64,000 nt of DNA, taken from contig NZ_FOEJ01000006.1 of NCBI RefSeq assembly GCF_900110705.1, positions 1 to 64,000 on the forward strand, in the 5' to 3' direction. A program made the translations under genes and the position numbers. Every line of letters starts with the position of its first letter. The first letter of the stretch is position 1. The notes under the pieces were generated by a model that was not told the origin of the DNA, ran no database searches, and saw only the letters and a program-made list of their open reading frames with translations. Origin of the DNA: Loktanella sp. DSM 29012. Lineage in GTDB: Bacteria > Pseudomonadota > Alphaproteobacteria > Rhodobacterales > Rhodobacteraceae. Positions 25,632 to 34,211 of this stretch are shown here, piece after piece.

Positions 25632-26585
25632 TCAGACCGCGTCGATCTCGGCCTTGGCGGATTTGGGCAGCGGTTTGCCCATTTCCTGCAACTGCTTGGC
25701 AAAGAACGGGTTCGGCCCGCGCGCCAGAACGGCATAACATAGCTGTACGGCCAGTGCGTCATGCCCGGTGTCCAGCAGACGCTTGTGCAGGTTGCGCAGG
25801 TAGGCACCGGACTGCTTGCGCGCACGCATCAACTGACCAAAGCGGGCATGGGTCAGGGTGCCGTCCATGGCCGCCCGGATCACGTCATCCAGCACGCGCA
25901 GCGCCTCGAACATGACATCCATGCGACCGCCCAATCCCGATACGCGCAACATCGACACGTTGGGTTTCGTGAACAAGGCGGCATGCATCGCGTCCATGCG
26001 CTGCTGCGGGCAATAGGCGATATAGGCGCGCTGGGCCGCGTCGATCATGTCGGGGGCATAGCCATAGCGGCGGGTAAAGTTCTGGCCGCGGTATTTCACG
26101 AACCGCATGTCCCAGCCGGCAACAGCCGGGTCCAGCGTTGCCTGTGGCCGCAATGCCAGCACGCGCGCACCGGGTGCCGCAACGGCAAAGGCGGCAGCCG
26201 CATAGCCGCCCGCTTGGGCACCATAGAACAGCACGTCCTCGAAATCCTCGAAAAACCCGTCGTCGATCAGACGGTCGAAATGCCGGTAAACGCGTTCATC
26301 GCGAAACCAGCTTTCGCCGCGGCTGATGATGGCCAGGTGCGACCAGCCTTCGCGCCGGGCAAAGGCGAAGCCACGGGGGGCTGCATCGGGCAGGCTCATC
26401 ACTTCGGTCGCATTCTCGAACGTCACGAGCAGTTTCGGACCCGCATCCAGAAAGGCCGCTCCGAAATCATCCCCAAGCGGTGTGTAGGACCCGTGATCTT
26501 CGACCAGTTCCTCGAGTGCCACGAGCCAATCGTCGATTTCCAACCCCTTGAGGTCCGTCTCGAAGGTCAATCTGTGGTCGATCAT
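25632..26585 (-). CDS. Alpha/beta-hydrolase-like protein of unknown function
   Basis: A 317-residue soluble protein of a family widespread in Rhodobacteraceae and sometimes labelled phosphoadenosine phosphosulfate reductase, although I see none of that enzyme's cysteine or PP-loop motifs. The segment EDVLFYGAQAGGYAAAAFAV (near residues 125-144) looks like an alpha/beta hydrolase elbow in which the nucleophile position is Gln or Ala rather than Ser, so it may be non-catalytic. Other conserved runs are GWSHLAIISRGESWFRDERV and RYGYAPDMIDAAQR. The ATG at 26585 has GGAGA upstream. Function is unknown. Confidence 0.6.
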   Translation of the reverse strand: MIDHRLTFETDLKGLEIDDWLVALEELVEDHGSYTPLGDDFGAAFLDAGPKLLVTFENATEVMSLPDAAPRGFAFARREGWSHLAIISRGESWFRDERVYRHFDRLIDDGFFEDFEDVLFYGAQAGGYAAAAFAVAAPGARVLALRPQATLDPAVAGWDMRFVKYRGQNFTRRYGYAPDMIDAAQRAYIAYCPQQRMDAMHAALFTKPNVSMLRVSGLGGRMDVMFEALRVLDDVIRAAMDGTLTHARFGQLMRARKQSGAYLRNLHKRLLDTGHDALAVQLCYAVLARGPNPFFAKQLQEMGKPLPKSAKAEIDAV

Positions 26586-26779
26586 GGCAGTTCTCCGCGG
26601 TTCAGACATCTCAGATGCCGTCGCATTGGGGCGAAATTAGGCAGTCGGCGCGCCGCTTTTGGGACATTGTGCGGTGACGCCCTTAGCGCAAATCTACGGC
26701 CTTTGGCACGGGGCGTCCATGCCGTGCTTGACCTCTGCGCCCTGTGGTGCAGGTTTGAGGCACGAGGGGGAGGGCGACA

Positions 26780-27682
26780 ATGGAATTTGACAGTATCGAT
26801 GCCGTGCAGGCCGGGCTGGCGGAACAGGACTACATCTGCGGGCGCAGCCTTGCCACGGTGACATTCCTGGCGCTCAAGCTGGGCCGCCCCCTGTTCCTCG
26901 AAGGTGAGGCCGGCACAGGCAAGACCGAAATCGCCAAGGCGATCGCCGCGGCGCTGGGGCGCCGGCTGATCCGGCTGCAATGCTACGAAGGGCTGGACGC
27001 GGCGTCAGCGGTCTACGAGTGGAACTTTGCCGAACAGATGATCGCCATCCGCGCGGCAGAGGCAACGGGCGGCACCGACCGGAATGCGCTCAAATCAGAG
27101 CTATTTACCGAAGACTACCTGATCGAACGTCCTTTGTTGCAGGCCATGCGGCCGCAACCGGGCGGCGCGCCCGTGCTGCTGATCGACGAATTGGACCGGA
27201 CGGATGCGCCCTTCGAGGCCTTCCTGCTCGAGGCGCTCTCGGATTTTCAGGTCACGATCCCGGAACTGGGCACAATCGAGGCACCAGAGCCGCCCATCGT
27301 GATCCTGACCTCGAACCGCACCCGCGAAGTGCATGACGCTCTCAAACGTCGCTGTCTCTATCATTGGGTCGATTACCCGGATTTCGACCGGGAAATTGAC
27401 ATCCTGCACGCCCGCGCGCCGCAGGCATCTGCGGCCCTGTCGCGCGAGGTCGTGGCCTTCGTTCAGCGTCTGCGCACCGAGGATCTGTTCAAGAAACCGG
27501 GGGTTGCCGAAACAATCGACTGGGCGAAATGCCTGCTTGCACTGGATGTGATCGACCTGTCGCCCGCGGTGATCGCCGACACATTGGGCGCGATCCTGAA
27601 GTATCAGGACGACATCCAAAAGCTCGAAGGCTCCAAGGCCAAACAGATCCTGGACGAGGCACGCGCTTCGATTCCTGTCTGA
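26780..27682 (+). CDS. MoxR family AAA ATPase, CoxD-like
   Basis: A 300-residue AAA+ chaperone of the MoxR group; CoxD of carboxydotrophs is needed to assemble the Mo-Cu site of CO dehydrogenase. Walker A is LEGEAGTGKTEIAKAIA (residues 40-56), Walker B is LLIDELDRTDAPFEAFLLEA and sensor 1 is ILTSNRTREVHDALKRRCLY. It stands first in the cox-like cluster, followed after a repeat copy by its VWA partner. Together they probably remodel the molybdenum hydroxylase. Confidence 0.88.
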   Translation: MEFDSIDAVQAGLAEQDYICGRSLATVTFLALKLGRPLFLEGEAGTGKTEIAKAIAAALGRRLIRLQCYEGLDAASAVYEWNFAEQMIAIRAAEATGGTDRNALKSELFTEDYLIERPLLQAMRPQPGGAPVLLIDELDRTDAPFEAFLLEALSDFQVTIPELGTIEAPEPPIVILTSNRTREVHDALKRRCLYHWVDYPDFDREIDILHARAPQASAALSREVVAFVQRLRTEDLFKKPGVAETIDWAKCLLALDVIDLSPAVIADTLGAILKYQDDIQKLEGSKAKQILDEARASIPV

Positions 27683-27736
27683 TGCATCATCTTGCCGAAA
27701 ATACTCCACGGGGGTCTGGGGGTGTGAAACCCCCAG
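27683..27736 (-). repeat. Dispersed intergenic repeat, copy 4
   Basis: On the minus strand CTGGGGG-N7-CCCCCAG is followed by ACCCCCGTGGAGTATTTTCG and GCAAGATGATGCA. It fills most of the gap between the MoxR and VWA genes, reading against them. Confidence 0.8.
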
Positions 27737-27746
27737 TCGCCGCCGG

Positions 27747-29066
27747 ATGGTAGAACTGGCCGATCTCGACCTGCCGGAACACCCGAAGCTGGCGCAGAAC
27801 ATCGCGCATTTCGCGCGGGCGCTCCGTAGGGCGGGTCTGCCCATCGGGCCAGGGCGGGTGATCGACGCCGTGCGCGCGGTGCAGGTCGCCGGGTTCACCG
27901 ACCGGATGGATTTCTACTGGACCCTGCATGCCTGTTTCGTCTCGAAACGAGAGGAACAGGCGACCTTTGGCCAGATCTTTCGCCTGTATTGGCGCGATCC
28001 GCGCTACCTTGAACAGATGATGTCCTTCATGCAGCCCATGGTGCGTGGTGTGGCCGAGGAACGGACAGCGCAGGCCGCCGAAAAACGCGCGGCAGAGGCG
28101 CTGCTGGATGGTGAGGAACGTGACGCCCCCCAGCCAGAGGACGAGGCCAAGGACGACGAAATCCTGCTGGACATCGACGCAAGCCAGACCATCAGCACCC
28201 AGGAAAGGTTACGCAGTCTGGATTTCGAACAGATGAGTCTGGCCGAAATGGCTGCTGCAAAACGCATTCTTGCGCAGATGTCGCTGCCTGTGAAACCGCT
28301 GCAATCGCGGCGCACGCAGGCCTTGCCGGGGCGTATTCCCGACTGGCGCGGCACCCAGCGGATGGCGATGCGGCGCGGCGGCGAGATCACGGATTTTGCG
28401 ACCAAACGCAGGCGGTTGCGCTATCCCAATCTGGTGGTGCTGTGCGACATCTCGGGATCCATGTCGCAATATTCCCGCGCCGTGCTGCATTTCGTGCACG
28501 GTGTCGCCAATGCGCAGGGGCAGGGCTGGGCGCAGGTCCATGCCTTTACCTTTGGCACGCGGCTGACGAACATCACCCGTCATCTGCGCACCCGCGACGT
28601 GGACGCGGCGCTGTCCGCCGCCGGGGCAGAGGCGCAGGATTGGGAAGGCGGGACGCGCATCGCCGCCTGCCTGCACGATTTCAACCGCGACTGGTCGCGC
28701 CGCGTCATGGGGCAGGGGGCGGTCGTGTTGTTGATCACCGACGGGCTGGACCGTGACCCGACAGCCGATCTGGGGCGCGAAATGCAGCGCCTGTCATTGA
28801 CCGCGCGCCAGCTGATCTGGCTGAACCCGCTTTTGCGGTGGGACGGTTTCGCGCCCAAGGCCAAGGGGATCGCTGCGATGCTGCCGCATGTGTCCAGCTT
28901 TCGGTCGGGGCATAACATCGCCTCGCTCGCCGGGCTTGCGCAAGCCCTGGCGCGGCCCGATGATACGGGCGAGAAACAGCGACTGATGGCGGCCCTCGCA
29001 GACAATGCAACCGACGCACCGCAGAACCCGTTTGCGTTCACCCGCGCGGCCAATACCATAGGATGA
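27747..29066 (+). CDS. VWA domain protein, CoxE-like
   Basis: A 439-residue protein with a C-terminal von Willebrand factor A domain. The metal-binding MIDAS is seen as VVLCDISGSMSQYSRAVLHF (near residues 230-249), with later WEGGTRIAACL and VVLLITDGLD. The middle region (residues 100-170) is acidic and helical. CoxE proteins work with MoxR-type CoxD in maturing aerobic CO dehydrogenase. It is followed after seven bases by the XdhC-like gene, so one operon is likely. Confidence 0.87.
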   Translation: MVELADLDLPEHPKLAQNIAHFARALRRAGLPIGPGRVIDAVRAVQVAGFTDRMDFYWTLHACFVSKREEQATFGQIFRLYWRDPRYLEQMMSFMQPMVRGVAEERTAQAAEKRAAEALLDGEERDAPQPEDEAKDDEILLDIDASQTISTQERLRSLDFEQMSLAEMAAAKRILAQMSLPVKPLQSRRTQALPGRIPDWRGTQRMAMRRGGEITDFATKRRRLRYPNLVVLCDISGSMSQYSRAVLHFVHGVANAQGQGWAQVHAFTFGTRLTNITRHLRTRDVDAALSAAGAEAQDWEGGTRIAACLHDFNRDWSRRVMGQGAVVLLITDGLDRDPTADLGREMQRLSLTARQLIWLNPLLRWDGFAPKAKGIAAMLPHVSSFRSGHNIASLAGLAQALARPDDTGEKQRLMAALADNATDAPQNPFAFTRAANTIG

Positions 29067-29073
29067 TCCTGCC

Positions 29074-30039
29074 ATGACACCGCATCTGTTGACCCTCGCG
29101 CTGGACTGGCACCGCTCGGGCCGCGCTGTCGCTGTGGCCACCGTGATCGAGACATGGGGCAGTGCGCCGCGCGGGGTCGGTTCGCTGCTGGTCATCGACG
29201 GTGATGGCAACATGGAAGGCTCGGTCTCTGGCGGCTGCGTCGAGGGGGCGGTGATCCTCGAGGCCATCGAGGCGCTGCAAGATGGCAAGCCACGCCTGCT
29301 GGACTACGGGGTCAGCGACGACGATGCCTTTGCGGTGGGGCTTGCCTGTGGCGGGCGCATCCGGGTGCTGGTCGAACCTGTGGGCCGGGCGATGCCGCTG
29401 GATGTGTTGGAAACCCTGTGCGCCCGGATCGCGGCCAGAGAACCCGTGGCCTATGTCATCGACCTGGAGGGTGGCGCGCGCAGGGTTGGGGAACTTGCGG
29501 ACCATCCTGACCGTTTCCGGCTGGACCGGTCCGGTGTCGAGGACGACGCACGCACCTTTGTCGCCGTGCACAACCCGCCGCTGCGGATGATTGTCGTGGG
29601 GGCCGTGCATATCGCGCAGGCGCTCTTGCCCATGGCGCGGGCCTGCGGTTTCGATCCGGTGCTGATCGATCCGCGCGGCGTTTTTGGGTCGGCTGACAGG
29701 TTTCCGGGCGAGACGATCATCGAGGACTGGCCTGACGCGGCGTTGACGGCCCTGGCCCCCGACAGCCGCACCGCCGTCGTGACGCTGACCCATGATCCGA
29801 AACTGGACGATCCCGCGATCATGCAGGTTTTGGGGTCGGATGCATTCTACCTGGGTTGCCTGGGATCGACCCGCACCCACGCCAAACGTGTCGCGCGACT
29901 GACCGAGGCCGGTTTTACCGCCGCACAGATCGACCGTATTCACGCGCCCGTCGGTCTGGACCTGGGCGGGCGCGCACCTGCCGAAATCGCTGTCAGCGTG
30001 ATGGCGCAGGTGATCGCCACCCTGCGCCGCGCCACATGA
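29074..30039 (+). CDS. XdhC/CoxI family maturation protein
   Basis: XdhC-type proteins bind molybdenum cofactor, promote its sulfuration or insertion and protect it before insertion into molybdenum hydroxylases. The 321-residue protein has the N-terminal XdhC/CoxI domain with GSAPRGVGSLLVIDGDGNME and SVSGGCVEGAVILEAIE (residues 29-66). A C-terminal Rossmann-like domain follows, with MIVVGAVHIAQALLPMARAC, LGCLGSTRTHAKR and the closing GLDLGGRAPAEIAVSVMAQV. It overlaps the next gene by ATGA and fits as a dedicated chaperone for CoxL. Confidence 0.88.
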   Translation: MTPHLLTLALDWHRSGRAVAVATVIETWGSAPRGVGSLLVIDGDGNMEGSVSGGCVEGAVILEAIEALQDGKPRLLDYGVSDDDAFAVGLACGGRIRVLVEPVGRAMPLDVLETLCARIAAREPVAYVIDLEGGARRVGELADHPDRFRLDRSGVEDDARTFVAVHNPPLRMIVVGAVHIAQALLPMARACGFDPVLIDPRGVFGSADRFPGETIIEDWPDAALTALAPDSRTAVVTLTHDPKLDDPAIMQVLGSDAFYLGCLGSTRTHAKRVARLTEAGFTAAQIDRIHAPVGLDLGGRAPAEIAVSVMAQVIATLRRAT

Positions 30040-31040
30040 GGTTCGGCCCCGTTCGGACGGCAGAGGCGCTGGGCGCGATTCTTGCGCATTCGCTCGACGG
30101 TGCAACCATGCGGATTCGCAAGGGGACCGTTCTGACCGATGCGCATCTGGCAGAGCTTGCGGCAGCGGGTCACGATCCCGTCACGGTCGCATTGCTGGCA
30201 GTGGATGATCTGGATGAAAACCGCGCCGCAGCACAGCTGGGTGCGGCGCTGGTGCCCGAGGGGTCGCTGCACCTGCGGGTCACGCCTGCCAGCACGGGTC
30301 GGGTCAACATCGTGGCCACGCGGGCCGGTGTCGTGGGGATCGCGGCCGAAACGATAAACGCCGTCAATGCCGTCAGCCCGATGATCACCGTGGCAACGCT
30401 GGCACCCCTCACGCGGGTGGCGGTGGATACCTTGATCGCGACGATCAAGGTGATTTCTTTCGGGGTGCCCCGCGCGGATCTGGACCGGGCCTGTCAGGCT
30501 GCATCGGGCCAGCCTGTCACCCTGCATCCGCCGCGCCTGAACAGCGCCACGCTGATCGAGACGACAACCGATCGCACCATACCGAACCCGAAGGGGCGGC
30601 GCGCGCTGGCCACGCGCCTTGCACGGTTGGGGGTGACCCTGTCGGAACGCGTCGTGGTGTCGCATGATGCAGATGCGATTGCTGCGGCGCTGCATGATGC
30701 ACCGGGCGATCTTGCGCTGATCCTGACGGCGTCTGCTACGTCTGATGTGGCGGATACCGCGCCGACCGGCGTCATGCAGGCGGGCGGGAGATTGATCCAT
30801 TACGGCATGCCCGTCGATCCCGGCAACCTGCTGTTCATCGCGCAACTGGGCGAAAAACCTGTCATCGGCCTGCCTGGCTGTGCGCGGTCGCCTGCGCTGA
30901 ACGGGGCGGACTGGGTGCTGGAACGGGTCATCTGCGGCCTGCCGGTCGGTCCGGCCGAAATCGCCGCAATGGGTGTGGGTGGCCTGCTCAAGGAAATGCC
31001 ATCGCGTCCCTTGCCGCGCAGGCCGATCACCGCGCGGTGA
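30036..31040 (+). CDS. Molybdopterin-binding protein lacking nucleotidyltransferase domain
   Basis: A 334-residue protein with an N-terminal region (MRFGPVRTAEALGAILAHSL) and a C-terminal MoaB/MoeA-like molybdopterin-binding domain (GVMQAGGRLIHYGMPVDPGN and KPVIGLPGCARSPALNGADW). In many relatives this architecture is fused to a MobA-like cytidylyltransferase of about 200 residues; here that domain is absent and no remnant follows. It probably handles the cofactor for CoxL. The cytidylyltransferase needed to make MCD must then be elsewhere. ATG at 30036 overlaps the XdhC-like stop, whereas the longer frame upstream is out of family. Confidence 0.78.
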   Translation: MRFGPVRTAEALGAILAHSLDGATMRIRKGTVLTDAHLAELAAAGHDPVTVALLAVDDLDENRAAAQLGAALVPEGSLHLRVTPASTGRVNIVATRAGVVGIAAETINAVNAVSPMITVATLAPLTRVAVDTLIATIKVISFGVPRADLDRACQAASGQPVTLHPPRLNSATLIETTTDRTIPNPKGRRALATRLARLGVTLSERVVVSHDADAIAAALHDAPGDLALILTASATSDVADTAPTGVMQAGGRLIHYGMPVDPGNLLFIAQLGEKPVIGLPGCARSPALNGADWVLERVICGLPVGPAEIAAMGVGGLLKEMPSRPLPRRPITAR

Positions 31041-31146
31041 TGACGCGACGCAGCATCCGCCGATGCCGCAATGCAGCGTCAAGAAGGCCTTCTCAGACGT
31101 GAAATTGGGTGCTTAACTGATCCCAATGCGAAAGGGAGAGTTGCAC

Positions 31147-31629
31147 ATGAAACTGACGATGAAGGTGAACGGCAGGGAGGTGACCGGAGAGGTCGAGGGC
31201 CGCACACTGCTGGTGGATTTCCTGCGGTCCGACCTGCGTCTGACCGGGACGCATGTGGGCTGCGACACGTCGCAATGCGGTGCCTGCACCGTGCACGTGA
31301 ACGGAGAGCTGGTGAAATCCTGCACCATGTTCGCGGCAGAGGCCGATGGCGCAGAAATCGCCACCATTGAGGGTGCGGCTGCAGAGGACGGCACGCTGTC
31401 CGCGATCCAGCAGGCGTTTCAGGATCATCACGGTTTGCAGTGCGGCTATTGCACGCCCGGTATGGTGATGACGGCCGCAAGCCTGCTGAAGGAAAACCCC
31501 AAGCCCACCGAGCACGAGGTGCGCCAGTACCTCGAGGGCAATATCTGCCGCTGCACGGGCTACCACAACATCGTCAAGGCGATCATGGCGGCCAGCGGAC
31601 AAGAGATGCCCGCGATGGCGGCCGAGTAA
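31147..31629 (+). CDS. coxS: CO-dehydrogenase-like small subunit (2Fe-2S)
   Basis: The 160-residue iron-sulfur subunit of a molybdenum hydroxylase. The plant-type [2Fe-2S] cluster is [20 protein letters not shown] (residues 36-55) with a fourth Cys in VKSCTMF; the second cluster is [17 protein letters not shown] and [15 protein letters not shown] near residues 98-145. The ATG at 31147 follows AAGGGAGAG. It starts the S-L-M order typical of form II CO dehydrogenases; form I uses M-S-L. A repeat copy separates it from coxL. Confidence 0.93.
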   Translation: MKLTMKVNGREVTGEVEGRTLLVDFLRSDLRLTGTHVGCDTSQCGACTVHVNGELVKSCTMFAAEADGAEIATIEGAAAEDGTLSAIQQAFQDHHGLQCGYCTPGMVMTAASLLKENPKPTEHEVRQYLEGNICRCTGYHNIVKAIMAASGQEMPAMAAE

Positions 31630-31648
31630 TTTGCGGGCGGCGCGCAGG

Positions 31649-31690
31649 GAGGCGTGCCGCCGGTTCGAGTATTTTTGGCAAGATGATGCG
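31649..31690 (+). repeat. Dispersed intergenic repeat, copy 5
   Basis: GGAGGCGTGCCGCCGGTTCG is followed by AGTATTTTTGGCAAGATGAT and GCG, between coxS and coxL and reading with them. The hairpin is poorly conserved in this copy, but the tail matches copies 3, 4 and 6. Confidence 0.7.
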
Positions 31691-31734
31691 CAGGCGGGCC
31701 GAGAGGCGTCGATGCGCGGTTCAGGGAGAGAGCA

Positions 31735-34116
31735 ATGCCCAAAGACAGTGGAATTGGCGCTAGCAGCAAGCGGCGCGAAGATATCCGGTTTCTGACTGGT
31801 ACCGGAAAATATACTGATGACATCAACATTCACGGCCAGCTCTACGTGCATTTCCTGCGCGCTGATGTGGCCCATGCCAAGCTGAACGGTGTCGATACGG
31901 CAGAAGCCGCGGCGATGCCGGGTGTCGTGCGTATCTTTACGGGTGCGGATTTCGAGGCTGTCGGGTCGATCCCCTGTGGTTGGCAAATCACTGACCGTCA
32001 TGGCCAGCCGATGCAGGAACCGCGTCACCCAGTGCTGGCGCACGGCAAGATCAGACATGTGGGCGAACCGGTTGCCGCCGTGGTAGCTGAAACCCGTGCG
32101 CAGGCCCGCGACGCCGCCGAGGCGATCGTACTGGATTACGACGAACTGCCGGCCGTGGTCGATATGAAGGCCGCCGTGGCCGAGGGGGCCACCAAGGTCC
32201 ATGACGAACTGACGAGCAACTTGTGTTACGACTGGGGTTTCGTCGAGGAGAACAAGGCCGCGACCGATGCTGCATTCGAAGCGGCGGCGCATGTCACCAC
32301 CCTGGAACTGGTGAACAACCGTCTGGTCGCCAACCCGATGGAACCGCGGGTGGCCGTGGGTGAATACGACCGTGCCGACGACATGCACACGCTGCACACC
32401 ACCAGCCAGAACCCCCACGTGATCCGCCTGCTGATGGGTGCCTTTGTGCTGGGCATTCCGGAACACAAGCTGCGGGTCGTGGCCCCCGACGTGGGCGGCG
32501 GGTTCGGCACCAAGATTTTCCACTATCAGGAAGAGGCGTTCTGCACATTTGCCGCCAAGGCGCTGAACCGTCCTGTCAAATGGACGTCCACGCGGTCAGA
32601 GGCGTTCATGTCCGACGCACATGGCCGGGACCACGTGTCCAAGATCCAGCTGGCACTGGATGCAGACAACAACTTTACCGCGATCCGGACCGAAACCTAC
32701 GCGAACATGGGGGCCTATCTGTCGACCTTTGCGCCATCGGTGCCGACCTGGCTGCATGGCACGCTGATGGCGGGCAACTACAAGACGCCGCTGGTCTATG
32801 TGAACGTCAAGGCGGTGTTCACCAATACGGTGCCTGTCGACGCCTATCGTGGTGCGGGCCGACCCGAGGCGACCTATCAGCTGGAACGCGTTATCGACAT
32901 GGCCGCGCGCGAGCTGGGTGTCGATCCGGTCGCACTGCGTCGGCAGAACTATATCACCCAGTTCCCCTATGCGACGCCTGTCGCGGTGGAATACGATACC
33001 GGCGATTACAATGCGACGATGGACAAGCTGACCGAGATTGCCGATTTCGCGGGCTTTGACGCGCGGCGCAAGGAGAGCGAGGCCCGTGGCAAGCTGCGCG
33101 GTCTGGGTGTGAACAGCTATATCGAGGCCTGCGGCATCGCGCCGTCCAACCTTGTGGGGCAACTTGGCGCGCGGGCGGGTCTTTATGACGCGGCGACCGT
33201 GCGGGTGAACGCGACGGGATCGATCAGCGTCATGGTTGGGGCCCACAGTCACGGACAGGGGCACGAGACATCCTTTCCGCAGGTGATTTCCGAAATGATC
33301 GGTATCCCCGAGGACCAGATCGACATCGTCCACGGTGACACCTCGAAGATTCCGTTCGGGATGGGCACCTATGGGTCGCGGTCGCTGGCCGTTTGCGGAT
33401 CGGCCATGGTGCGTGCTGCCGAAAAGGTGATCAACAAGGCCAAGAAGATCGCAGCCCACCTGCTGGAGGCCTCTGAAGGGGATATCGAGCTGAAGGACGG
33501 GACATTCAGCGTCGCCGGCACGGACAAGTCGGTCGCCTGGGGCGATGTGACCCTGGCGGCCTATGTGCCGCACAACTATCCGCTGACGGATATCGAACCG
33601 GGGCTGGAGGAGACGGCATTCTACGATCCGGCCAACTTTACCTATCCGGCTGGCGCTTATGCCTGCGAGGTGGAGCTGGACCCCGAAACCGGCCATGTGA
33701 AGATCGAGCGGTTCTCTGCTGCGGATGATTTCGGTAATGTCATCAACCCGATGATCGTATCGGGGCAGGTGCACGGCGGGATTGCGCAGGGTATCGGTCA
33801 GGCGCTGTTGGAAAACTGCGCCTATGATGCCGACGGCCAGCTGATTTCCGCGTCCTACATGGACTACGCCATGCCGCGCGCGGATGATCTGCCGTTCTAT
33901 TCGGTCGATCATTCCTGCCAGACGCCCTGCACGCACAACCCGTTGGGTGTGAAGGGCTGCGGCGAGGCCGGTGCCATCGGGTCGCCACCTTCGGTCGTGA
34001 ATGCGGTCATCGATGCGATCCAGTCGGGAGGCATGAACGTGGCCCATATCGACATGCCGCTGACGCCCAGCCGCGTCTGGGCCGCGATGCACGCCGCACG
34101 GACCGACGCGGCCTAG
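31735..34116 (+). CDS. coxL: CO-dehydrogenase-like large subunit, form II
   Basis: The 793-residue catalytic subunit carrying the molybdenum cofactor. It begins GIGASSKRREDIRFLTGTGK, has the cofactor-binding GGGFGTKIFHYQEEAFCTFA (near residues 255-274), the form II active-site loop AYRGAGRPEATYQLE (about 370-384) and the C-terminal KGCGEAGAIGSPP with the catalytic Glu near 742. Form I CoxL enzymes carry AYxCSFR, so the Cys that binds copper is absent here. Form II enzymes are widespread in roseobacters but whether they oxidise CO or another small substrate is unsettled. Confidence 0.94.
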   Translation: MPKDSGIGASSKRREDIRFLTGTGKYTDDINIHGQLYVHFLRADVAHAKLNGVDTAEAAAMPGVVRIFTGADFEAVGSIPCGWQITDRHGQPMQEPRHPVLAHGKIRHVGEPVAAVVAETRAQARDAAEAIVLDYDELPAVVDMKAAVAEGATKVHDELTSNLCYDWGFVEENKAATDAAFEAAAHVTTLELVNNRLVANPMEPRVAVGEYDRADDMHTLHTTSQNPHVIRLLMGAFVLGIPEHKLRVVAPDVGGGFGTKIFHYQEEAFCTFAAKALNRPVKWTSTRSEAFMSDAHGRDHVSKIQLALDADNNFTAIRTETYANMGAYLSTFAPSVPTWLHGTLMAGNYKTPLVYVNVKAVFTNTVPVDAYRGAGRPEATYQLERVIDMAARELGVDPVALRRQNYITQFPYATPVAVEYDTGDYNATMDKLTEIADFAGFDARRKESEARGKLRGLGVNSYIEACGIAPSNLVGQLGARAGLYDAATVRVNATGSISVMVGAHSHGQGHETSFPQVISEMIGIPEDQIDIVHGDTSKIPFGMGTYGSRSLAVCGSAMVRAAEKVINKAKKIAAHLLEASEGDIELKDGTFSVAGTDKSVAWGDVTLAAYVPHNYPLTDIEPGLEETAFYDPANFTYPAGAYACEVELDPETGHVKIERFSAADDFGNVINPMIVSGQVHGGIAQGIGQALLENCAYDADGQLISASYMDYAMPRADDLPFYSVDHSCQTPCTHNPLGVKGCGEAGAIGSPPSVVNAVIDAIQSGGMNVAHIDMPLTPSRVWAAMHAARTDAA

Positions 34117-34130
34117 GTGAAAGTGAGGGA

Positions 34131-34177
34131 CCGGGGCGCTGCCCCGGACCCCGGAGTATTTTCGGCAAGATGATGCG
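34131..34177 (+). repeat. Dispersed intergenic repeat, copy 6
   Basis: CCGGGGCGCTGCCCCGG hairpin, then ACCCCGGAGTATTTTCGGCA and AGATGATGCGG, between coxL and coxM in their direction. It is the clearest full copy of the AGATGATG subtype. Confidence 0.85.
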
Positions 34178-34211
34178 GTGATCCCGCAGATCCGCCAAGA
34201 GGAGAGACATA

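Noticed and set aside
29856-30035. Longer start for the molybdopterin-binding protein
   Set aside because: It would overlap the XdhC-like gene by 180 bases; the ATG in the ATGA overlap at 30036 matches the family opening.
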